From positions 1 through 36,876 of the forward strand of contig NZ_FRBF01000024.1 in assembly GCF_900142545.1 (NCBI RefSeq): 36,876 bases of DNA, in the 5' to 3' direction. The notes beneath the pieces are model-generated. The model ran no database searches, was not told the DNA's origin, and was given only the letters and a program-made list of their open reading frames with translations. How positions within the stretch are numbered: the first letter of the stretch is position 1; the number at the start of each line of letters is the position of its first letter. Position numbers and translations under genes: made by a program. The stretch is from Fibrobacter sp. UWT2 (GTDB lineage Bacteria; Fibrobacterota; Fibrobacteria; Fibrobacterales; Fibrobacteraceae). This document shows positions 24,028-31,918 of this stretch, piece after piece.

Positions 24028-27000
24028 TTGAAACAGTTACATTCTTATATTTTTGCCATTCTTTGTCTATTAGGGCTAGATAGCGCTTTCGCCCTTGATT
24101 TTCCGTATTCTGAATGGAGTCTTGCAAATTACGAAGGGGCGTATGCGACCTTTAACGAGGGTTTTGTTTCTGTTGCCGATGGCGGCTCTGATTACTGGCA
24201 TGTTCAGCTGACCCGCAGCAATATCGAATTACAGGCTGGCAAGACATACGAAGTCAAGTTTTACCTACAGGGTGTTAGTGCCCGCCGCTATGTAGAAGTT
24301 CGCATCGGGCGTGACGGCTTCCCTTATGATGCTTTCGCCGAATTCGGTGAAGTTGCAGCGACCGTAAACGGACGAACTGTAACAAAGACTTTTACGATGC
24401 AGTCGGGCAATGTAAGCAACGCCCGATTTGAATTCAATCTTGGTAAAAATTCCGGGACGGTTTATCTTTCCGATGTCAGCCTGAATTGCCTTGACTGCGG
24501 TTCAAGCCAAAATATAGGCGGAAATAATTCTTATGCAACATCGGCAGGCGATTGGGGTTATGTGGTTGTTGCCGACATGGTCGATTTCCGTGACAATTCC
24601 ATGTCCTTGGGCGATGTATTCGGTCAAAATCTTGAACTAGGGGTGGATTCCAAGATTTACGGTAATGTTGATGCTTCGAACCATTGTTTCTTGCGTGAAC
24701 GGGCGAATATCAGCGGTGATTTGCGTTATACTAGCCAATGCGAGGAACAGAACGGAGTTGTCGCCAAAACAAAGAGCGAAGCGACGCTTTCAAAACCTGT
24801 TGTCGGCATTCCGAACATCGTTGCAGGGGTGACTCCAGTCTCTGTTGGACTTGACCAAAACGTTACAGTATCGCCGAATAATTACGGTGCGTTCTATGCC
24901 AATGCAAGATCCAAGGTCCATTTGTCATCGGGTTCTTACACTTTCCAGAACATCTTTACGGAACCTGACGCCGAGTTTGCATTTGACTTGACTTCCGGCC
25001 CGATTACAATAAATGTCTTGGGAAATGTCCGCTTTGGCGACCGAAACACGTTCTCCATTACGGGCGGAAACCCCAGCGAAATTTTGTGGAATGTCGCCGG
25101 TGAGAATGTCGATATGGGAACGGACGGTTTGTATTTTGGAAAGTTTGTCGCTCCGTCCGCATTCGTTCGTATTCCGTCGCGTTCGCATCTTGTCGGTGCC
25201 GTGTATGCCAACAAATTCCAGATAGAACCGCAATCGACCGTTTCGCAGGAACCCCGTGCGACCGAAATCTCGCACAGCGAGGAACATTTCGGACCTTTCT
25301 TTGAACCTGGAGTATTCCGCTATGTTTCACAGTTGCCGCTTTCCGCGTCTGCTATCGAAATGTTTGTCTATGCGGATAACGCCCAATTCAAGGTGAACGG
25401 CGAAACATCGACAATAGTCGAATTGCCGTCTTCTAATGTAACCGCAAACATATCGCTTATCAGGAATATGATTTCGGGCTTCCCCGCCGAAGCGTTCAGT
25501 AGCAGTTATGTATTCAGCTTTACCAAGAGTGCAAACTACCGTATCTACTGGAATCCGCAGACCCAGTGCAAGCAGGGTTGCGACGGCACAACTGCAGCGA
25601 CTGCCGTTGGCGACTTTGTGACCGTTCTCGAAACGGCCAAGACGACAGGTCGCGAAATCAACATGGCGGGTGGCGTTTGGAATGTGACCGAAAACTTTAC
25701 AGACGGAGTAGTTCCTTGGAAAGTCGGTTTCGAACTGGTCGGATACAAGGGTGACATTTGGGATTTGAATTCTGAAAAAGAGCTCCCGCTTTTGAATATG
25801 GGCGGAAACACTCATGTGGAAATCGAAGGCCGTTCTCCACGCAGCATTGTCGGTCTTCGCCTTGAAAATGGATTTAATGCCGAAAACGGTGGAACAATCC
25901 ATTCCGACAACCAGAAACTGCTTTTGAAAAACATCGTTATCGCAAAGTCTGAATCAAACAAAAACGGCGGAGCCTTGGCAACAAGTGATTCCTTGTATCT
26001 CGAAACAGTTCACTTTACACAGAATACATCGAAAGGAAATGGCGGTGCAATTTCTGCTCAAGGTGAAATCAGTATGCTTAATGTAATCTATTTGAGCAAT
26101 ACGACTGCTCTTAACGGTGGAGCCGTAAATCTTTTAGGTGGCAACACCTACATCGGCAATGCAATTTTCTATGACAACCATGCTGCGGACAATGGCGGTG
26201 CAATCAACAATGATGGCGCAACCCTAAACCTTTGGAATGCAACATTCTTCGCAAACGGTGCTACGACAAAAAATGGAGCAATATCAGGCAAGGCTAAAGG
26301 CTCTATAGGCAACAGCATTTTCTGGAAGAATACAACGGCAACATGCACAGGAGAGTGTGCAGAAGAAGTTGTCGTCGGCTATAGCGCAACAAATTCATCT
26401 TTCTCGAAAAACTACATAGGAACAAATATTTACATCGGCGACCCCAAACTCGCAAACGAAAATAATCCAGCCGGCGAAAATGAATATATGAATTACGATG
26501 CAGGAATCAATCTTGATCAAAAGTCAAATCTATTGAAAGCTGGCGTAAAGAACAATTTCGCTCCACAATACGACATATTGGACATGGAGCGTGAAGAAAA
26601 CGCTATCGCTTTGGGCCCTTACGCAAACGCAATGCCGTCAAAGAACGCGACATTTGGTGTATTGGACGAAGACGGCAATGTGGTATCAAAGAAACCAACA
26701 GTTCCTTTGATAAATGCCATATTAGGGCAAAGCCATAGGGAGTATCTTTTGCATTCACCTTATGCTAGAGTATGGAAAGCAACAATTGACAGGAATAAGA
26801 AAACAAAAAAATTAAAAAAAGCACATGTTAAATTATGGGTAAAAGACAAGGATGGAAACAAACGAACCAAAGACCCCGTTGTCGAATTTGACGTATTCCG
26901 CAATGGTGATGAAAACGGTCAATGCGTTTTCCAGACCATGACAAAAAATGAAGGCAAGCCAATATTATTTTCCAAGCGTTTGAAGGATGCCGGCGAGTAT

Positions 27001-27069
27001 GACGAGGCTATTGTAATTTACATGGGCGCAGTTACAGATTACTTCTATTACGAAGCAAAGGAGAAGTAG
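24028..27069 (+). CDS. Secreted CBM / beta-helix surface protein
   Basis: 1013 residues starting at a TTG with AGAGGA upstream. A signal peptide (1-22) is followed by a beta-sandwich resembling carbohydrate-binding module families 4/9 (about 24-155): WHVQLTRSNIELQAGKTYEVKFYLQG and FEFNLGKNSGTVYLSDV. Next is a region of about 250 residues with repeated GNV/KVHL turns resembling polymer-forming or bactofilin-like anchors. Residues about 600-770 form a right-handed beta-helix with the Chlamydia-type GGAI/L repeat (NKNGGALA, GNGGAISA, LNGGAVNL, DNGGAINN). The C-terminal ~100 residues are lysine-rich beta sequence. No autotransporter barrel or catalytic motif is visible. I infer a carbohydrate-binding adhesin. 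First gene of an operon with the next two. Confidence 0.75.
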   Translation: MKQLHSYIFAILCLLGLDSAFALDFPYSEWSLANYEGAYATFNEGFVSVADGGSDYWHVQLTRSNIELQAGKTYEVKFYLQGVSARRYVEVRIGRDGFPYDAFAEFGEVAATVNGRTVTKTFTMQSGNVSNARFEFNLGKNSGTVYLSDVSLNCLDCGSSQNIGGNNSYATSAGDWGYVVVADMVDFRDNSMSLGDVFGQNLELGVDSKIYGNVDASNHCFLRERANISGDLRYTSQCEEQNGVVAKTKSEATLSKPVVGIPNIVAGVTPVSVGLDQNVTVSPNNYGAFYANARSKVHLSSGSYTFQNIFTEPDAEFAFDLTSGPITINVLGNVRFGDRNTFSITGGNPSEILWNVAGENVDMGTDGLYFGKFVAPSAFVRIPSRSHLVGAVYANKFQIEPQSTVSQEPRATEISHSEEHFGPFFEPGVFRYVSQLPLSASAIEMFVYADNAQFKVNGETSTIVELPSSNVTANISLIRNMISGFPAEAFSSSYVFSFTKSANYRIYWNPQTQCKQGCDGTTAATAVGDFVTVLETAKTTGREINMAGGVWNVTENFTDGVVPWKVGFELVGYKGDIWDLNSEKELPLLNMGGNTHVEIEGRSPRSIVGLRLENGFNAENGGTIHSDNQKLLLKNIVIAKSESNKNGGALATSDSLYLETVHFTQNTSKGNGGAISAQGEISMLNVIYLSNTTALNGGAVNLLGGNTYIGNAIFYDNHAADNGGAINNDGATLNLWNATFFANGATTKNGAISGKAKGSIGNSIFWKNTTATCTGECAEEVVVGYSATNSSFSKNYIGTNIYIGDPKLANENNPAGENEYMNYDAGINLDQKSNLLKAGVKNNFAPQYDILDMEREENAIALGPYANAMPSKNATFGVLDEDGNVVSKKPTVPLINAILGQSHREYLLHSPYARVWKATIDRNKKTKKLKKAHVKLWVKDKDGNKRTKDPVVEFDVFRNGDENGQCVFQTMTKNEGKPILFSKRLKDAGEYDEAIVIYMGAVTDYFYYEAKEK

Positions 27070-27075
27070 ATTATT

Positions 27076-29070
27076 ATGATGATGAATGTCTTGAAAGTTT
27101 TTATTACATCACTCTGCGCTTTTATTTTACAAGCTTGCGACGATGACGGTTCTGCAAGCGATAACGTAAATCCAACCCCTCGATGCGAAGAGAACGATCC
27201 AAACTGTGAAATTCACGGCACAAGAAGTACTCCAATAATACACGATTATTCATTTGAAGAATATGCTGATGGACAGGTTGTTGAATTTCATTGGACTCAA
27301 ACTTTAGACTGGTTTCTTCCGCATGAAGAGCATAAATGGGGATTTGACATGGACCCATATGCGTTGTTTAGTGAGGACGCTGTTTTTCATGGACGAGATG
27401 TGTACATGTCTGTTAGTGACGGAGAATTCGCTCAAATAAACATCCTTGTAAACTGTGACGCTAAAGATCGTTTTTCTTTACGCAAAATAGACAAAGACAA
27501 CAGCACTGTTCTTACGGGAAAAGAAGCTTGCTCGGAAGGTAAAGATGGGATGATAAAAAAATCTTTATCTGCAGGAGATTACGCCATTTACTATGGTGAT
27601 GAGGAACAAAAAAGGTATCTACATATTAAATCCTATCGTCCAGATTTGAACAGAGAAATATTTTTCGTAAAATTCGGCAATGAAAAAGATCCAGACTGTA
27701 TAGGAGGTGATGGCAAGACTGGATGCTACACAAAAGATATTGTCGAAAAATATTTTGACAAGGTTATGGCACAGGTTGTTGTAGGCGGCGATTTCAAATC
27801 CGTTGAGCCAAGCGAAGTTGGATTTGATGAAGGTCCGCTCCTTGTAGATTTAACGAATAGCTTATCTGAAGTATATAGCTTTATTACGACAAGCGGTTAT
27901 GCAGCGCCGATTGTTGCAAAAATAAAAACAGATGTTCTTCTAAATTCAAATTTCGGAATCAAGGATAAAAAGGAAAAGTTAACAACGGAAACACAAAAAA
28001 TAATCGATAAAGAATGTTCTATAATGGCGGACAAAGAGCAAAAAGAAAACCTAAAAAATTCAATTTCGAACAAAAAAAGTGATTGCGAACGCATTGAGCG
28101 TAGCACAAACTGTCAATTATCAGACGAAGGAGATTCATTTACAATTTCATGTCCACAAGATGTCTCGTCAGAAGATTTTCAAGAATATAAATCTAAATGT
28201 GGAGATTGGCTGTCATATAAAAAATATTATGACGATGAAGAAAAAAGGTGTAACAATGATGTAAGCGACTACAACTCTGCAAAAAATGATTACGATTCCG
28301 CTTTGGAAAAAGCAAAGGAAAAGCATCTTGTTTTTGGCATTAATGAAATGCGCGTAAATTGGAACTTTGATGGTAATGGAGGAAATAGTGTTATTCTTAA
28401 AAATTACAGTTCATTTGTCACTTCATGTAAATATGCCGATGATTGTTCATCATCCTCAAACGAAATGACAATGAAAATGAAAAATTCCTGTAGCGGAGGG
28501 GAAACTTCCATTCGATTAAAGGTTATTGACGTTCTGACGGACGATTCCTTTAAGGCGTCTATTTCAGGACACAAAAAAGGGTGCAAATATTCTATTTATA
28601 AAGATGTATATCCGCATGTCCCCGGTCTCGAAAGAGCCGCACAACTTACATTGCCAAGTACGAAATCTGAAAGCGACAAAACAGTCATCGGAGGCTTTGT
28701 GTGGGGGTGCCGTTTAACAGGAGAAGCCTCAATGAATACTATTGTTCATGAAATTGGACATTCCTTCGGTCTTACTGATTTATACATATGGCCAGATGAT
28801 CCAACAAATCCGAGAAATTATGAAGGCTATTGTGAAGAAATTGATGAATCAGGAATATGCCTCACCAAATATGCTGATTTTGCTTTTGATGAAGCTAATT
28901 TAATGAATTATAGTTCACCGAACGGCATGAGATTACGATATCGTCCTCTAGCTGTTGCTAAAACAATTGACGGGGAACTAATTGATAAAAAAGGGTCATC
29001 AGGTTTCGAAACAGAGAAACAATGGGATTGCATCCGTTCTAGTGTTGATTGTTTCAAAGAAAAGAATTAG
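27076..29070 (+). CDS. Metzincin-type zinc metallopeptidase lipoprotein
   Basis: 664 residues, 6 bp after the previous gene. The start is one of three successive ATGs. The N-terminus ends in lipobox LQAC followed by DDDG, so it should be lipid-anchored and exported. The catalytic motif HEIGHSFGLTD (from residue 558) is the HExxHxxGxxD of metzincins, and NLMNYSS about 50 residues later supplies the Met-turn. The N-terminal 500 residues are cysteine-rich with a Lys/Glu-rich helical stretch (about 300-440) and match no family I know. The coding sequence is clearly more AT-rich than housekeeping genes in the window, which suggests transfer. A role in processing surface proteins or host/plant protein is inference. 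Confidence 0.8.
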   Translation: MMMNVLKVFITSLCAFILQACDDDGSASDNVNPTPRCEENDPNCEIHGTRSTPIIHDYSFEEYADGQVVEFHWTQTLDWFLPHEEHKWGFDMDPYALFSEDAVFHGRDVYMSVSDGEFAQINILVNCDAKDRFSLRKIDKDNSTVLTGKEACSEGKDGMIKKSLSAGDYAIYYGDEEQKRYLHIKSYRPDLNREIFFVKFGNEKDPDCIGGDGKTGCYTKDIVEKYFDKVMAQVVVGGDFKSVEPSEVGFDEGPLLVDLTNSLSEVYSFITTSGYAAPIVAKIKTDVLLNSNFGIKDKKEKLTTETQKIIDKECSIMADKEQKENLKNSISNKKSDCERIERSTNCQLSDEGDSFTISCPQDVSSEDFQEYKSKCGDWLSYKKYYDDEEKRCNNDVSDYNSAKNDYDSALEKAKEKHLVFGINEMRVNWNFDGNGGNSVILKNYSSFVTSCKYADDCSSSSNEMTMKMKNSCSGGETSIRLKVIDVLTDDSFKASISGHKKGCKYSIYKDVYPHVPGLERAAQLTLPSTKSESDKTVIGGFVWGCRLTGEASMNTIVHEIGHSFGLTDLYIWPDDPTNPRNYEGYCEEIDESGICLTKYADFAFDEANLMNYSSPNGMRLRYRPLAVAKTIDGELIDKKGSSGFETEKQWDCIRSSVDCFKEKN

Positions 29071-29077
29071 GTACAAC

Positions 29078-30493
29078 ATGAAATTATACAAATTATGCGT
29101 AATCGCAATTATCTTTGCAGAAACCCTTGTGTTCGCGAAGGAATCTCTATATGAAGTAGATGGTGCAAAAGTCGGAAACAAAACAAATGGGCCCAAAGCA
29201 TTGATTCACGTATTTAGTGAAAAAACACCTAGCCGCTCTATTTCGGATCGGTCAAAATCTGATATATATGCCGAACAAGACACTTTCTTCATATCCCCAA
29301 AAGCTTCTGAATTATGGCTCGAAATGGAGAAAAATTCCAATTACACCATTTGCTTAGAAAACGAAGAAAATGGAATATGGAAAGGAAATGATTTTCCGTA
29401 CGAAAAAGATTGTTCGTGTATTAAATTGAATTCCGGAAATTATGTGAAGAATGGAAAGATTCAGCATATAACCCAGATGGGCAATGTACAAACATTCAAT
29501 TTACTTGTAGGTATGAAATACATCGACCTTTCAACACAAGAACATTTGTTAGGATTCAATAGCAGCAAGGATACCTATTTAACGGGGAAACATTTAAGCA
29601 TTTCGTATATGGATTCTGCAAGATATGAGAAATTATATGAAGTCCTACTAGTTGACAAATATAAAATTACAGAATGTGAATTCGTGCATGCTTTATGGGA
29701 TTCCATTCCACCTTACACACAGGAAAACAATTATGAAAACATTAATTTCTGGATAGAAAAAAAGAAAAATATGACCAAAAATGGGCTGTGCGACACTCAC
29801 GACTCTGCAGCAACGCGAATTTATTTATACCAAGCTTTAATTTACGCAAACATTCGCAGTCTGCGCGATGGCTTTAAGCCTGTATATTCGTTCGAGAAAT
29901 CAAAAAATTTCAGCACTACATTCAAAGAGTACAATGATGGTAGTTTCAATATTAACGGAGCAAGTTTTTTCCGAAATCGTTCAGACGAAGAAAACTTTAT
30001 TCATGTGAAGATTGATAAGAAAGCCAACGGATATCGATTGCCATACTACAATGAATGGGTTGCTCTTGCAAGAGGAGGTGAGGGCCATAAAAATTATTTT
30101 AATATTTGGGGCGGAATAAATGATTCAATAAAAGCCTCTCAATATGCCTGGTTTGGTCAAACGGATTCAGAGGATCCTTATTTAAAAATGAGTGAAAAAG
30201 ATCCCTTTGAAAGATCATGGCTCAAAATGTCTTGTGGAGAATGGAAACAGAAATCCCGACCTGTGGGGATGTTGAAGCCGAATGCTTACGGTCTTTATGA
30301 TATGTTTGGCCTTGTTTGTGAAAATGTATTAATGTCAGAAAAAAGTTTATTTAGTGTTGAGACATATTCTTGCAAAGGTGGTTTTTTAACAACATCTCTT
30401 AAAGATTTAAATTTTGGAAACCATTGCGACAATAGCCGCGGTTATTTCTATACCACATTCCAAGGACTACGGCTTGTTCGTCAAATTAAGTAG
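29078..30493 (+). CDS. Secreted protein with a divergent FGE-like domain
   Basis: 471 residues; the start at 29078 gives a signal peptide (MKLYKLCVIAIIFAETLVFA), whereas the longer frame overlaps the metallopeptidase gene. After a beta-rich N-terminal part (to about 165), an FGE/SUMF1-like fold is visible: VDKYKITECEFVHALW, GYRLPYYNEWVALARGG, SRPVGMLKPNAYGLYDMFG and a final GLRLVR. The usual NVWEW core reads LVCENV, so the domain is divergent and probably not a formylglycine synthase. AT-rich like its neighbour. Third gene of the operon, which ends at a very strong terminator. Confidence 0.75.
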   Translation: MKLYKLCVIAIIFAETLVFAKESLYEVDGAKVGNKTNGPKALIHVFSEKTPSRSISDRSKSDIYAEQDTFFISPKASELWLEMEKNSNYTICLENEENGIWKGNDFPYEKDCSCIKLNSGNYVKNGKIQHITQMGNVQTFNLLVGMKYIDLSTQEHLLGFNSSKDTYLTGKHLSISYMDSARYEKLYEVLLVDKYKITECEFVHALWDSIPPYTQENNYENINFWIEKKKNMTKNGLCDTHDSAATRIYLYQALIYANIRSLRDGFKPVYSFEKSKNFSTTFKEYNDGSFNINGASFFRNRSDEENFIHVKIDKKANGYRLPYYNEWVALARGGEGHKNYFNIWGGINDSIKASQYAWFGQTDSEDPYLKMSEKDPFERSWLKMSCGEWKQKSRPVGMLKPNAYGLYDMFGLVCENVLMSEKSLFSVETYSCKGGFLTTSLKDLNFGNHCDNSRGYFYTTFQGLRLVRQIK

Positions 30494-30538
30494 TTCTAGA
30501 AAGGTTACAACAAGTCAATATAGTTTTCCCTAAATTTC

Positions 30539-30580
30539 AAAAGTTCCGCAGTTTTGGCAAAACTGCGGAACTTTTGTTTT
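30539..30580 (+). terminator. Terminator of the surface operon
   Basis: A perfect 17-bp inverted repeat spans 30539-30555 and 30559-30575 (core AGTTCCGCAG / CTGCGGAACT) with a 3-base loop. It ends TTTTGTTTTC. Symmetrical A and T runs allow termination in both directions. Confidence 0.88.
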
Positions 30581-30590
30581 CTAACAAACC

Positions 30591-30715
30591 CTACCTATTC
30601 CCTTTGGCTCTTTTATGCGACTTGCAGAGCATTTCGCAGTTGGCACGGTCGGTTGCTCCGCCCATGCTCCAGGCAGTCACGTGATCGGCATCCATTTCAG
30701 CGAGTTTCCAGATCG
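30591..30715 (-). pseudogene. Fragment of an HNH endonuclease gene
   Basis: About 41 codons ending at TAG 30593-30591 encode AEMDADHVTAWSMGGATD followed by RANCEMLCKSHKRAKGNR. This is the DH...N...H part of an HNH nuclease fold (catalytic DH, conserved Asn, then CKSHKRxKGN). The matching N-terminal part is missing: upstream in this frame the sequence is the 61-base repeat and GC-rich hairpins. I read it as a nuclease gene truncated by the repeat. Confidence 0.7.
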
Positions 30716-30839
30716 CCTCCCAGAACCAAGCCCCGCTGCGCGGGTCTTGTCCCCAAGGGGTCACTATCCCTAACGCTGCGGGGGGTTCCCCCCGCTCCCC
30801 CTCGCAACACAGGGCACGGCCTACTCGGCCTCGCCCTGT
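30716..30839. repeat. Second copy of the 61-base repeat plus GC-rich hairpins
   Basis: 30716-30776 equals 23850-23910 base for base. It is followed by GCGGGGGG-TT-CCCCCCGC (30778-30795) and by ACAGGGC (30809-30815) pairing with GCCCTGT (30833-30839). The left part of the element seen at 23776 is missing here, so this copy is truncated or mosaic. Confidence 0.8.
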
Positions 30840-30844
30840 AAAAC

Positions 30845-30878
30845 AAAAACTCCTGCCTGATTTTTTATCAGGCAGGAG
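30845..30878 (-). terminator. Terminator of the DUF6261-like gene
   Basis: CTCCTGCCTGAT (30850-30861) pairs perfectly with ATCAGGCAGGAG (30867-30878) around TTTTT. On the minus strand it is followed by TTTTTGTTT. Confidence 0.88.
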
Positions 30879-30907
30879 CAATGTTATTCAAGTTATGTCG
30901 TTTACAG

Positions 30908-31681
30908 CTATGCGGCATTTTCCTCTTCCTTCGTTTCGGTGGGGAAATCTACCACGGTCGTCTCGGGAGACTCGGTCGTATTCTTCCCTTTTCCCTTGCG
31001 AAGTTTCAGGTGCACCTTCTTCTGGTCGATGTGGCTGTTCACGGCGTTGATGAACTGGATGCAGCCTTCGTCCTTGTCGAGGGTGGCCTTGCCGATAGCA
31101 AGCGTCGTCACGATTCCGAATCCTTCGAGGCAGCGTTCGCGATACACCTTGTTGGCGTCGGCGACCTTCGAGGAATTCACCTTGTTGCGGTTCTGCACCG
31201 CCGTCAGGTATTCGTTGTGCTTGCTTTCGAGGTTTTCGAGCCAGGGCTTGAATCCGCAGGCGCTCAACTTGTCATCACCAACTTCCTTGAGGGTATTGAT
31301 GATGTTCGTAAACGTACCGGTGGACTGGTCCTGATTCAGCCTCGTCGGGTCGGCGTTCTCGGCAAAGATCTTGCGGAGGCGTTCTCCCGTTGCAACCACG
31401 CCGCTGTCCGAAAGCGACTTGAGGCTCTTGGCGAAGTTCCTGCAAGAGGAGTAGGCGGCATTGCGTTCGGAATCAAGGCGGCTGACGGCCCTTGCGGCAG
31501 ATTCGTCGACAGACACTTCAATGAGGTTAGCGTATTCGGTTACAGAGGTGCGGTAGGCTTCGATGGACTTGCGAATCTCTTCGCTGGTGATGCTTGCAGT
31601 CTGCTCAACGAAGTACTTGTGGAGTCCCAGGAATTCTTCGTTGCGGAGTGTTCTGTAGTTGAGAGCGTGAATCTTCATCAT
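30908..31681 (-). CDS. Helical protein resembling the DUF6261 family
   Basis: 257 residues, soluble, without a signal peptide, mostly alpha-helical with a Lys/Glu-rich tail. The start MMKIHALNYRTLRNEEFLGLH and the overall length are reminiscent of the DUF6261 proteins of Bacteroidetes and Fibrobacter, whose function is unknown; that attribution is from memory. A GAGG site lies 8 bases before the first ATG (31681). It is monocistronic with a strong terminator. Nothing links it to the SecA-like operon upstream beyond orientation. Confidence 0.65.
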   Translation of the reverse strand: MMKIHALNYRTLRNEEFLGLHKYFVEQTASITSEEIRKSIEAYRTSVTEYANLIEVSVDESAARAVSRLDSERNAAYSSCRNFAKSLKSLSDSGVVATGERLRKIFAENADPTRLNQDQSTGTFTNIINTLKEVGDDKLSACGFKPWLENLESKHNEYLTAVQNRNKVNSSKVADANKVYRERCLEGFGIVTTLAIGKATLDKDEGCIQFINAVNSHIDQKKVHLKLRKGKGKNTTESPETTVVDFPTETKEEENAA

Positions 31682-31818
31682 GATTCTATCCTCGTTCTTG
31701 AAGGTTGTCGGTTTTTGTCTCAGGAACTCTTGCGTTCCCTTGTCTTCAAAGATACCGCCAAAATTTCAAAAGCGTATCACCCAAAATGCCCGTTTCCGAC
31801 GAAAAAACAAAAATTAAG

Positions 31819-31859
31819 GACAAAGTGTAATTGAATACAAACTAACTAAAAACTTTGTC
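31819..31859. other. Inverted repeat in the spacer between the SecA-like and DUF6261-like genes
   Basis: GACAAAGT (31819-31826) pairs with ACTTTGTC (31852-31859) over a 25-base AT-rich gap. The spacer 31682-31918 otherwise shows only AT-rich sequence and a weak stem GTGTAG/CTACAC at the SecA-like stop. No strong terminator is visible. Confidence 0.35.
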
Positions 31860-31918
31860 TGGGTTGCATTATTTTTTGTAAAAGTTGTGTCACGGCGATG
31901 TGTAGATTCTGCACAGTC

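Noticed and set aside
30881-31834. 317-codon plus-strand frame over the DUF6261-like gene
   Set aside because: The minus-strand gene has a ribosome binding site, a strong terminator and a plausible protein; the plus-strand frame has none of these.
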